Shown here: piece by piece, positions 52,846 to 60,404 of the stretch
Numbering within the stretch: position 1 is the first letter of the stretch
How the letters are laid out: each line of letters opens with the position of its first letter
Assembly: GCA_023382535.1 (NCBI GenBank)
Contig: JAHDWA010000044.1
Location: 1-64,000, forward strand
Length of the DNA: 64,000 nt
Direction: 5' to 3'
Source: Anaerolineae bacterium
GTDB lineage: Bacteria > Chloroflexota > Anaerolineae > 4572-78 > J111
Notes under the pieces: generated by a model
The model's input: the letters and a program-made list of their open reading frames with translations, nothing else
Told to the model about the DNA's origin: nothing
Database searches by the model: none
Translations under genes and position numbers: made by a program

Positions 52846-53342
52846 AACTCTTTACGATCCACTCCTGCTTCCTCTTCCGGCCAATCCAACACCGTCTTAA
52901 ACCCCTCAACCCTGAACACCGGGTAGACCCGATCCATCTCTGGCTTGACCTTAATGTGCGCCTCCAAACAGGTCAAATGAATAATATCGGCTAAGTCCCC
53001 ATCACCCTCAATACACACTGTATCATAACCTGCTTGTTTAACTTTATCGAGCAACTCTTTTGATGTTTCCCGTGTCTCTCGATACCAGTGCAGCGAGGCT
53101 TGCATAAAAGATGTCGTCAAATGAGCCTTTTCCGCCAACCCCTTGGGCGTGAGCAGGTAGCGCAACCGGCGGCGCTGCATTTGGGTTACTTTAATATAGC
53201 CTTTGTTAATCAGCCGTTTAAGATACCAATTGACGCTCCCAACCGCCACTCCCAATTGAATAGCTAAATCGGCCTGGGTAGTATCCGGGTTTTCCTCGAT
53301 ATGATTTAAAATTTCCAGATCGTAATTTTTGGACTGCTTCAC
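52842..53342 (-). CDS. Winged-helix regulator at the head of the polysaccharide operon
   Basis: 166 residues from a GTG. The first 75 residues form a winged helix (YDLEILNHIEENPDTTQADLAIQLGVAVGSVNWYLKRLINKGYIKVTQ), MarR/ArsR-like, as in regulators that open exopolysaccharide loci. The C-terminal half (about 95-150, SKELLDKVKQAGYDTVCIEGDGDLADIIHLTCLEAHIKV) looks like a ligand-sensing domain. The gene follows a 39-base AT-rich inverted repeat and is translated with the first glycosyltransferase. It probably regulates the whole operon and itself. Confidence 0.85.
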   Translation of the reverse strand: MKQSKNYDLEILNHIEENPDTTQADLAIQLGVAVGSVNWYLKRLINKGYIKVTQMQRRRLRYLLTPKGLAEKAHLTTSFMQASLHWYRETRETSKELLDKVKQAGYDTVCIEGDGDLADIIHLTCLEAHIKVKPEMDRVYPVFRVEGFKTVLDWPEEEAGVDRKEL

Positions 53343-53358
53343 CGTGTTTTATTGACAA

Positions 53359-53397
53359 TTATAATTCAAAAACTGAATTTCATTATTTGAATTATAA
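53359..53397 (-). promoter_or_regulatory. Operator-like inverted repeat and promoter of the polysaccharide operon
   Basis: Perfect 12-base arms TTATAATTCAAA (53359-53370) and TTTGAATTATAA (53386-53397), 15 bases apart. Each arm contains a minus-strand TATAAT. The upstream one (53391-53396) has TTGTTT 16 bases further upstream. A regulator bound here would block both, which fits autoregulation by the adjacent winged-helix gene. Confidence 0.65.
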
Positions 53398-53543
53398 GTG
53401 ATAAAAACAAAAAAACAAATATGACCAAAGGACTATACCAGAATATAGAAGTGCGGGAGGTTGACGAGCAATTGTAGGATACAACAAAAGGAGGGTCAGA
53501 GAGAAGGGGCAAAAGTCATCAATCAAACCAGCCATAAGCCACG

Positions 53544-53565
53544 TGTGACTTTCCCTAAAGTCACA
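53544..53565. terminator. Hairpin downstream of the epimerase gene
   Basis: Nine-base perfect arms TGTGACTTT and AAAGTCACA around CCCT, without a T run. It lies 28 bases past the stop of the 53593-54513 gene, in a 250-base spacer that holds no gene. Possible terminator or RNA-end stabiliser. Confidence 0.5.
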
Positions 53566-53592
53566 TTAATTGAGGGCCACAGGTCAAAGAGT

Positions 53593-54513
53593 CTATGAGA
53601 TGACCAGACGCGTCAGACCGGCTTCAAGCATGATTTGAGCCTCCCAGCCTAGTATTGCCCTGGCCTGACTGGGGTCAGCATAGGAATGCATAACATCGCC
53701 ACTGCGGGCAGGACCATAGGTGGGTACTACTTCACGCTCAAGAATTTGGCGTAGCGTTTCAAAAAGTTGCTGGATGCTGATCGGATAACCTGTGCCAATA
53801 TTCAACGTTTTACCAGCGGCCTGAGGTACTGTAGCGGCCAGAAGATTGGCCCGAACTACATCCTCCACAAACACAAAATCACGGGTTTGTTGGCCATCGC
53901 CGAAGATGGTGGGAACGAGTCCTTGTGATAATTTATCCACAAAAATGGAAATAACCCCCGAATAGGGCGAAGACGGATCTTGCCTTGGCCCAAACACATT
54001 AAAGTAACGTAACACTGCTGTTTCCAGGCCAAAAGCCTCCCAAAAAATTTGGCAGTAGTATTCAGCCGCTAACTTGCTGACTGCGTAAGGTGACTTGGGT
54101 TGAAGGCACATCATTTCAGTTTTGGGCAGGGTAGGCTCGTCACCGTAAACCGCACAGGTGGAGCTTAGGACGAGACGGCGAACCCCGGCTGCCCTAGCGT
54201 TTTGAAGCAAATTCAATGTTCCCAACGTGTTGATCTGTTCCGTCTGGGCCGGTTCAGCCATAGAGTGGGGCACGGAAACGATGGCGGCAAGGTGAAAAAT
54301 AACCTCCACCCCGGCGACCGCTCGCGCAACGGTTGCTTGATCTTCAATGGTGCCTTCAACGAATTCGATCTGATCCATGACTCCGGCCAAGTTACCCCGG
54401 CGCCCGGTTGAGAGATTGTCCAGCACCCGCACTTGCTGCCCCTGCGCCAGCAATCCCTCGACCAGATGCGAGCCGATAAACCCTGCACCGCCAGTGACGA
54501 GACAAAGAGCCAT
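53593..54513 (-). CDS. NAD-dependent epimerase/dehydratase (UDP-glucose 4-epimerase-like)
   Basis: 306 residues from the ATG at 54511-54513. CLVTGGAGFIGSHLVEGL, LSSTCAVYGDEPTLPKTEMMCLQPKSPYAVSKLAAEYY (Y-x3-K) and FNVFGPRQDPSSPYSGVISIFVDKL fit the GalE/WbpP type extended SDRs. It is probably a sugar 4-epimerase feeding surface glycan synthesis. Although near the polysaccharide operon it is transcribed with ResB: its start lies one base past the ResB stop. Confidence 0.83.
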   Translation of the reverse strand: MALCLVTGGAGFIGSHLVEGLLAQGQQVRVLDNLSTGRRGNLAGVMDQIEFVEGTIEDQATVARAVAGVEVIFHLAAIVSVPHSMAEPAQTEQINTLGTLNLLQNARAAGVRRLVLSSTCAVYGDEPTLPKTEMMCLQPKSPYAVSKLAAEYYCQIFWEAFGLETAVLRYFNVFGPRQDPSSPYSGVISIFVDKLSQGLVPTIFGDGQQTRDFVFVEDVVRANLLAATVPQAAGKTLNIGTGYPISIQQLFETLRQILEREVVPTYGPARSGDVMHSYADPSQARAILGWEAQIMLEAGLTRLVIS

Positions 54514-54514
54514 C

Positions 54515-55828
54515 TTAAAAATCACCCCCCTTGTTCAACTGCCCGGCTAAGAATTGAGGTATCTCGGATGCCGAGCCGAATTTCTCGACTACGCCGTAAA
54601 GTTGTCCACCACGCCCTTTGACCTCCGGAATGATCCAGACTTGGAGGGGTGGTTGGATGAAAATGAAAACACCGGCTACCAAGATGAAACCTAACGCCAG
54701 CCCGTAAAACGGCAGGGCCGGGTCACGATAGCCGAGCACCAAAAGATTGGAGTTAAGGGACATGCTAACTGTCAGTCCCTCAATGGTGAAGGATTTTCCC
54801 GCCTGGACCTTGATTTCTTCCGCTGGGGTTGGCTCTGAACCATGCCGTACCTTAACCTCGAAGAGTTCTAGGTTATTGGAATCAGGCACAATTTGGAAGG
54901 CCAAACCTGCCGCAGGAATAAGAAAATAAACCGGTGTATCAGCTTCAGCCAGGGGGAGGTGCAGTCGCTCGGCCGGAAAGAGATTTTCTTGAGAAGGGAT
55001 CAAGCGTAGGAGTACACCCGTTTCATCCTGCGCCTCGATTGTCAAAACTGGCTCCATCGCCCGTGGCCAGAACAGGGTGTTCTTGAAAAAAGTGGGCAGA
55101 TAAAGCCGCCAGGTTAAGGTAGATGGCTCCGCACCTTCAACTGTAAAATCCACCTCGCCAATCCGCTGGCTGGGATCAACTTCCTTTAATTCAAATTGGC
55201 CTTCAAGAAGGGAACTGCTTTTGGGTTCGTGTGGCCACAGCGTTAAGGTATCACTTTGTAGAAAAAAGTGGCTAACCACCAGGCCGTTAATCCCGATGAG
55301 CAGGCCGGCGTAAAAAATGGCCGGTCCTAACCATGCCCAGCGCCGCCGGGCCGCGCCGACTAAGCGTGGCTCTGTTTCAAGGGGGGGATAGAGATAAAAA
55401 CCCTGGGTAGTCAACAATGCCCTGAGTTCATCCAAAAAGGTGTCGGGAGATTCGGGCAAACGAGTGGATTGCTCCGCCCGCCGGGCCAGGGGATGCTGCT
55501 GGCTAAGGTTGGGCATGCGGGCTTGTAGCCGCGGCCATGCGGCGGCTCCGTAATCGGCCAGAGCAACTGAGCTGTTCAGCGTTAGCAGCCCCAGCGGCAG
55601 CCAGAACCACAGCGAGTCAAATAGACGAGCAAAACCCAGCGAATAGAGCAGTTCTCCCCACGACTGCACTGCTGCTGGCAGGTTAGACACCCAGGCCTGA
55701 CGGGCAGCGGTGGTCGTCACTGGATTAGCTTGTTGGGGAATAACCAGGCTTAAACCCGTCACAACTCCTAAAATCAGCAGCAATATCCCGGTCGCGCGCA
55801 CACTGCGCAGGCCGTACCAAATAGACAT
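54515..55828 (-). CDS. resB: ResB-like cytochrome c biogenesis protein
   Basis: 437 residues from the ATG at 55826-55828 (MSIWYGLRSVRATG), because the family opening is at this point; the frame is open further upstream. Helices near 10-30, 60-85 and 165-190 and one at the C-terminus (LALGFILVAGVFIFIQPP), with a large outer domain (about 195-375), fit ResB/CcsB1. ResB proteins work with a CcsA/ResC partner in haem delivery to apocytochrome c; no partner is in the window. No clear ribosome site. Confidence 0.8.
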   Translation of the reverse strand: MSIWYGLRSVRATGILLLILGVVTGLSLVIPQQANPVTTTAARQAWVSNLPAAVQSWGELLYSLGFARLFDSLWFWLPLGLLTLNSSVALADYGAAAWPRLQARMPNLSQQHPLARRAEQSTRLPESPDTFLDELRALLTTQGFYLYPPLETEPRLVGAARRRWAWLGPAIFYAGLLIGINGLVVSHFFLQSDTLTLWPHEPKSSSLLEGQFELKEVDPSQRIGEVDFTVEGAEPSTLTWRLYLPTFFKNTLFWPRAMEPVLTIEAQDETGVLLRLIPSQENLFPAERLHLPLAEADTPVYFLIPAAGLAFQIVPDSNNLELFEVKVRHGSEPTPAEEIKVQAGKSFTIEGLTVSMSLNSNLLVLGYRDPALPFYGLALGFILVAGVFIFIQPPLQVWIIPEVKGRGGQLYGVVEKFGSASEIPQFLAGQLNKGGDF

Positions 55829-55913
55829 GGTGAGGTAGGAGAATTGCCCGTAAAGGTTAGAGACAAAAGCTTTCGAGTTTGGAATTAACAAGCTGTAAAC
55901 ATCAATCAAAAAT

Positions 55914-56294
55914 CTAATAAGCGCCCAATTCTTCCAGCCGCTCATCGCTGATGCCGAAATAATGGGCAATTTCATGTTTGACTGTCTGCTGAACTTCAGC
56001 GATGACTTCTTCCGGGGTATCGCAAACCTCGGCAATGCAGTCGCGGTAGAGGGTAATCGTATCCGGCAGCACCATCCCGTAATCGCCCGTACGCTCGGTC
56101 AGGGGGATACCCTGGTACAGTCCCAGCAGCAGATCATCTGGCCCAAGCCCGGCCTCCTCTAACTCTTCCTCCGTCGGCCAATCGGCGATGAGGACTTCGA
56201 TATTTTGCAGCCGGTCTTTGAAAAATGCCGGCAGCTCCTCTAACGCCTGCACGACCAGGGCTTCAAATTTCTTGGCACTGATTTTTACAGGCAT
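55914..56294 (-). CDS. Zincin-like metallopeptidase family protein (PF06262 type)
   Basis: 126 residues from the ATG at 56292-56294, AAGGGA upstream. MPVKISAKKFEALVVQALEELPAFF at the N-terminus, then LLGLYQGIPLTERTGDYGMVLPDTITLYRDCI and EVQQTVKHEIAHYFGISDERLEELGAY with HEIAH are diagnostic of this small family. The HExxH suggests a metal-dependent activity; the family's function is unclear. Encoded between tRNA-Thr and ResB. Confidence 0.9.
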   Translation of the reverse strand: MPVKISAKKFEALVVQALEELPAFFKDRLQNIEVLIADWPTEEELEEAGLGPDDLLLGLYQGIPLTERTGDYGMVLPDTITLYRDCIAEVCDTPEEVIAEVQQTVKHEIAHYFGISDERLEELGAY

Positions 56295-56401
56295 ACGGCT
56301 ATCCCTTCTTTTCTGCACGATAGAGTGCCGGCCAGAGGTTGGAAAGTCGCCGGGAAGGGGCGGGAGAAGTTGGTGAGTGGGGAATAGTTTGGGTTGATTT
56401 G

Positions 56402-56476
56402 AGAGCCACCCGTCGGACTTGAACCGACAACCTGCTCTTTACGAAAGAGCTGCTCTACCGATTGAGCTAGGGTGGC
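56402..56476 (-). tRNA. tRNA-Thr (CGU anticodon)
   Basis: A full cloverleaf on the minus strand: acceptor GCCACCC/GGGTGGC, D arm GCTC/GAGC, anticodon loop TTCGTAA with anticodon CGT, T arm GTCGG-TTCAAGT-CCGAC and discriminator T. No encoded CCA. A strong promoter lies 38 bases upstream. Confidence 0.93.
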
Positions 56477-56513
56477 AAAACTTACAGCAGGTCGCTATGA
56501 ATGAAGCATCTTG

Positions 56514-56541
56514 ATTATATCACGGCTCATTGAACTGTCAA
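56514..56541 (-). promoter_or_regulatory. Promoter of the tRNA-Thr transcript
   Basis: Minus-strand TTGACA (56536-56541), 16 bases, TATAAT (56514-56519), both perfect consensus. It may also drive the downstream zincin, resB and epimerase genes. Confidence 0.8.
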
Positions 56542-56630
56542 AAAGTATGAAGAAAATGGATCTGTCCCAGATTTTAGACAGACCGCAGAGGTTCTGCGAG
56601 GCGTATCTGGGCGGCAAGGCAGGCCAAATT

Positions 56631-56660
56631 TTGTGCATTTTCCTCCCCGTGAGTTATAAT
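56631..56660 (+). promoter_or_regulatory. Promoter of pyrG
   Basis: TTGTGC (56631-56636), 18 bases, TATAAT (56655-56660). Predicted start about 56667, leaving a leader of about 120 bases. Confidence 0.6.
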
Positions 56661-56717
56661 AACAGCCCGTGTATACGGAGTTGATATTTTCACAGCAAAA
56701 AACGGCCGTAGTCATCC

Positions 56718-56755
56718 GTCCCCAAGAGGGTCCCTCTTGGGGACTTTATTTTTAG
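56718..56755 (+). terminator. Leader hairpin before pyrG (terminator or attenuator)
   Basis: Perfect 13-base arms (56718-56730 and 56732-56744) are followed by TTTATTTTTAG. It lies between the pyrG promoter and its ribosome site, so it must be read through for expression. It may be an attenuator; the upstream leader has small stems (CCGTGTATACGG) but no obvious antiterminator. Confidence 0.75.
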
Positions 56756-56787
56756 TTGGGTTAATTAAATTTAGGAGGAGATGTGTT

Positions 56788-58443
56788 ATGACCAAATATA
56801 TTTTCTGCACGGGTGGGGTGGTTTCATCTCTGGGTAAAGGGGTCACAGCGGCCTCGATTGGCCGGATTCTTAAGAGCCGGGGCTTGGCTGTCACCGTCCA
56901 AAAGTTAGACCCCTATCTCAACGTGGACCCCGGCACGATGAGTCCCTATGAGCACGGTGAAGTGTTTGTCCTGGAAGACGGAGCTGAAACCGACCTGGAT
57001 TTGGGGGCCTACGAGCGCTTTATTGACGAAAATCTGACCCGCTCCAGCAACTTGACCAGCGGCCAGGTCTACCAGCAGGTCATCAACCGCGAACGCCGGG
57101 GCGACTACCTGGGCAAAACGATCCAGGTGATTCCCCATGTGACCAACCAGATCAAAGCCAGCATCACCCACGTGGCCCGCGACAGCGGGGCCGACATCGT
57201 TATCGTCGAAGTGGGCGGCACAGTGGGCGACATTGAAAGCCTGCCCTTTTTGGAAGCGATCCGCCAGATGCGCAAAGACGCCGGGCGTGATAACACCTTC
57301 TACATTCACGTCACCTTGCTGCCTCATCTGAATGCCACCAACGAACTCAAGACCAAGCCGACCCAGCACAGCGTTCACGAACTGCGCGGCATCGGCATCC
57401 AGCCCGATATGATTGTCTGCCGGGCCGACCTGCCCGTGCCGGACGAACTGCGCGAAAAGATTGCCCTCTTCTGCGATGTGGACATGCAGGCGGTTGTCCC
57501 GCTGACCACCGTCGAGACCATCTACGAAGTCCCCCTGATTTTGGAGAAGACGGGCGTGGCCGACTATATCTGCGAGCGCCTGCACCTCGACTGCGCGCCA
57601 CCCGACCTGGAGGAGTGGCGCAGGATGGTCGAGCACATCAAAAAACCCAAGCCGGCAGTAACGGTTGGTATTGTCGGCAAATATATTGATCTGGAAGACG
57701 CCTACATTAGTGTTTATGAAGCATTGAAACATGCGGCAACCTCTCAAGACTGCGAAGCCAGGATCGAGTGGATCGCCTCCGAAGATCTGGAGAAGGGCCG
57801 CGGCCTCGACCGGCTGGAGGAGGTGGACGGGATTGTCGTCCCCGGCGGCTTTGGCGAGCGGGGCATCGAGGGCAAAATTATCGCGGCCAAATTTGCCCGT
57901 GTGCGCCAGGTGCCTTACCTCGGCCTGTGCCTGGGCATGCAGGTCATGGTCATCGAGCTGGCCCGCGAGGTGTACGAGAGCGACGCCCCCAACTCAACCG
58001 AATTCAACCCGACCACCCCTCACCCGGTGATTGACCTGATGCCGGACCAGCGGGACATCGCCGACCTGGGGGGAACCATGCGGCTGGGCAGCTATCCCTG
58101 CCGCTTGCAGCCGGGCAGTGCTGCCGCACAGGCTTACACTACTGATCTAGTCACCGAGCGCCACCGCCACCGCTTTGAGTTCAACAACGAGTACCGCCAG
58201 GTGCTGCAGCAGGCCGGCCTGGCCCTGAGCGGCCTTTCGCCCGATGGCCGGCTGGTCGAGATTGCCGAAATCAAGGACCATCCCTTTATGCTGGGTAGCC
58301 AGTTCCACCCCGAATTCAAAAGCCGCCCGACCCGCCCCCATCCTCTCTTCTCTGCCTTTATCCAGGCCACCCGCGAACACGCCGGGCTAACTGCGACGGT
58401 GGAGACATTAGAAGTCACGCCGATACCCGCCAATCATAAGTAA
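56788..58443 (+). CDS. pyrG: CTP synthase
   Basis: 551 residues from the ATG at 56788 with AGGAGG ten bases upstream. [18 protein letters not shown] opens the synthase domain, and [34 protein letters not shown] follows. The C-terminal glutamine amidotransferase has the oxyanion region [12 protein letters not shown] and the nucleophile [11 protein letters not shown] (Cys about 385), with a His/Glu pair in [12 protein letters not shown]. It makes CTP from UTP with glutamine and ATP. Normal family length (about 545). The leader hairpin suggests transcriptional control, as CTP-dependent attenuation is known for pyrG in Firmicutes. Confidence 0.97.
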   Translation: MTKYIFCTGGVVSSLGKGVTAASIGRILKSRGLAVTVQKLDPYLNVDPGTMSPYEHGEVFVLEDGAETDLDLGAYERFIDENLTRSSNLTSGQVYQQVINRERRGDYLGKTIQVIPHVTNQIKASITHVARDSGADIVIVEVGGTVGDIESLPFLEAIRQMRKDAGRDNTFYIHVTLLPHLNATNELKTKPTQHSVHELRGIGIQPDMIVCRADLPVPDELREKIALFCDVDMQAVVPLTTVETIYEVPLILEKTGVADYICERLHLDCAPPDLEEWRRMVEHIKKPKPAVTVGIVGKYIDLEDAYISVYEALKHAATSQDCEARIEWIASEDLEKGRGLDRLEEVDGIVVPGGFGERGIEGKIIAAKFARVRQVPYLGLCLGMQVMVIELAREVYESDAPNSTEFNPTTPHPVIDLMPDQRDIADLGGTMRLGSYPCRLQPGSAAAQAYTTDLVTERHRHRFEFNNEYRQVLQQAGLALSGLSPDGRLVEIAEIKDHPFMLGSQFHPEFKSRPTRPHPLFSAFIQATREHAGLTATVETLEVTPIPANHK

Positions 58444-58465
58444 GCCAGGCGTGAATAAGACTGGA

Positions 58466-58510
58466 GGAAGGCTGGAAGGTTGGAAGGATGGAAAAACCTT
58501 CCAGCCTTCC
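58466..58510. repeat. GGAAGGCTGGAAGGTT inverted repeat (post-pyrG terminator candidate)
   Basis: Perfect 16-base arms at 58466-58481 and 58495-58510 with a 13-base loop. Lies between convergent pyrG and the VOC gene. Same family as the repeats at 10080 and 14063. Confidence 0.75.
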
Positions 58511-58531
58511 CTGTAAAAAGAATCTACTTGC

Positions 58532-58903
58532 CTAAACGTGTTGATCTACCAGAATCGAGTTTCCATCTGGATCAACTATCATAAAGCTGGCCGGGCCAGT
58601 AGAGTTTTCGTCTGCTTCCGAAATAATGGGGATGCCGTGCTCTTTAAGCTGGTGCTGCAGCTCCCGAACGTCCGTGAATTCTTTAAGTGGCTGAGCATCG
58701 TTACTCCAGCCCGGGTTGAAGGTGAGAATGTTCTTATCGAACATACCTTGAAATAGTCCAATAACGTGATCGCCATTCTTCATAATCAGCCAATTCTGCG
58801 CTTGATCTCCCATGAAAACTGTAAAACCCAGCTTTTCGTAAAAGAGCTTGGATGCCTCGATATCTTTTACGGCCAAACTAACAGAGAAAGCTCCCAGTTC
58901 CAT
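58532..58903 (-). CDS. VOC-superfamily (glyoxalase-like) protein
   Basis: 123 residues, GGAGGAAATT before the ATG. VSLAVKDIEASKLFYEKLGFTVFMGD at the N-terminus and SFMIVDPDGNSILVDQHV at the C-terminus are VOC domain ends. It is a single-domain protein that probably dimerises around a metal site. The substrate cannot be predicted from sequence. Confidence 0.9.
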   Translation of the reverse strand: MELGAFSVSLAVKDIEASKLFYEKLGFTVFMGDQAQNWLIMKNGDHVIGLFQGMFDKNILTFNPGWSNDAQPLKEFTDVRELQHQLKEHGIPIISEADENSTGPASFMIVDPDGNSILVDQHV

Positions 58904-58934
58904 AATTTCCTCCTACCTTGTGTTCTCGTGACGC

Positions 58935-60239
58935 TCACCAGCTCATCTCCTGCACCTGGGCAAAGGCGTGGTCGAGGATGCCCAGCGCCTCCTCGACGTG
59001 TTCTTTTTTGGCAATCAGCGGCGGGGCGATGCGCAGGACGTTGCCGTACATCCCTCCTTTGCCGATGAGCAGGCCGCGGGCGCGGGTCTGCTCAAAGACA
59101 GCCACGACGGCTTCGGGCGCGGGTTCTTTGGTTTGGCGATCCTTGACCAGCTCGACCCCCTGCATCAGGCCCATGCCGCGCACGTCGCCGATGAGCGGGT
59201 ACTTCTCCTGGAGCCGTTCCAGCCCGGCTCGCAGCAGCCCGCCGGCCTCGGCGATATGCTGGGGGGTAGCCTCGCTCTCCATCACCTCGATGGTTGCCAG
59301 CGAGGCGGCAGTAGAGAGCGGGTTGCCGCCAAAGGTGCTGATGGTCAAGCCCTGGCCGACCATGCCCATGGCTATCTGCTCGGTGGTGATGGTGTTGCCC
59401 ATCGGCAGGCCGTTGGCGATGCCCTTGGCCATGGTCATAATATCCGGCTCGACCTCCCAATGCTCGATGCCGAACCATTTGCCGCCGGTGCGGCCAAAGC
59501 CGGTCTGGACCTCATCGCAGATGAACAGCCCGCCGTAGTTGTGGACAATCTCAACCACAATCTTGAAATACTCCTTCGGCGGGGTAATAAAGCCGCCCAC
59601 GCCCTGGATCGGCTCGGCCAGGAAGGCGGCGATGCGGCCGGAGGTCGAAGTTTTGATGACCTCTTCGACATCCTCAGCGCAGGCCGCCCCGCACGTTTCC
59701 GGGTTCATTTTGAGCGGGCAGCGGTAGCAGTAGGGGTTGAGGGCGTGCTTGATGCCCAGGATGTGCGTCCCGCCGATGCGCCAGCTCGCCTGGCCGGTCA
59801 GGCTCATGCCCAGCGGCGAGCGCCCGCTGTAGCCGTGACGCAAAGCAATGATTTCCTGGTAGCCGGTGTAGCACTTGGCCAGCATGACCGCCGTTTCGTC
59901 GGCCTCGGTGCCGGAGTTGGTAAAGTACGAGGTTTGCAGTTTGCCGGGGGTCAGCTCGGCCAGCTTTTCGGCCAGCCGGACGTGGTTTTCGTTGGGGTAA
60001 AGGGTGGACGAGTGCAGCAGTTTACCCGCCTGCTCTTGCACCGCCTGGGTCACTTTGGGGTGATTGTGGCCCACGCTGGTGGTCAAAATCCCGGCAAAAA
60101 AGTCCAGGTACTTTTGACCGTCCACATCCCAGACATACATGCCGTCGCCGCGATCCAGCGGCATCGGCTCGGTGTAGTAAAGCATGTGGTTGGGCCATAA
60201 ATATTTTTGCTGTTTTTCTAAGATTTCTTGTTTGTTCAT
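58935..60239 (-). CDS. Class III (ornithine/acetylornithine/GABA-type) aminotransferase
   Basis: 434 residues from the ATG at 60237-60239, AGAAGG upstream. MYVWDVDGQKYLDFFAGILTTSVGHNHPKV, FTNSGTEADETAVMLAK, GLFICDEVQTGFGRTGGKWFGIEHW and MTMAKGIANGLPMGNTIT (PLP Lys in AKG) are the class III blocks. Similarity of the whole looks closest to alanine-glyoxylate/4-aminobutyrate-type members. A Cys-rich insert (NPYCYRCPLKMNPETCGAACAED, about 180-202) is typical of that subgroup. The substrate is uncertain. Confidence 0.9.
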   Translation of the reverse strand: MNKQEILEKQQKYLWPNHMLYYTEPMPLDRGDGMYVWDVDGQKYLDFFAGILTTSVGHNHPKVTQAVQEQAGKLLHSSTLYPNENHVRLAEKLAELTPGKLQTSYFTNSGTEADETAVMLAKCYTGYQEIIALRHGYSGRSPLGMSLTGQASWRIGGTHILGIKHALNPYCYRCPLKMNPETCGAACAEDVEEVIKTSTSGRIAAFLAEPIQGVGGFITPPKEYFKIVVEIVHNYGGLFICDEVQTGFGRTGGKWFGIEHWEVEPDIMTMAKGIANGLPMGNTITTEQIAMGMVGQGLTISTFGGNPLSTAASLATIEVMESEATPQHIAEAGGLLRAGLERLQEKYPLIGDVRGMGLMQGVELVKDRQTKEPAPEAVVAVFEQTRARGLLIGKGGMYGNVLRIAPPLIAKKEHVEEALGILDHAFAQVQEMSW

Positions 60240-60404
60240 GATGCCTTCTCTGATTATGGTAGCAGGGTAGCAAGGATGCAGAGCCGAAGGCCCCCTATGG
60301 GTAATTCCCTGTCTACCGTCTACTGTCTGCTGTCTACAATTTTTTGGGAGGCTATTGTAAATCAGCTTGGCCGAGGGCACAAACTGACCCCCCAGCCAGG
60401 TCGG

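Noticed and set aside
56905..57747. 280-residue minus-strand open frame
   Set aside because: Antisense to pyrG.
58968..60200. 410-residue plus-strand open frame
   Set aside because: Antisense to the class III aminotransferase; composition is artefactual.
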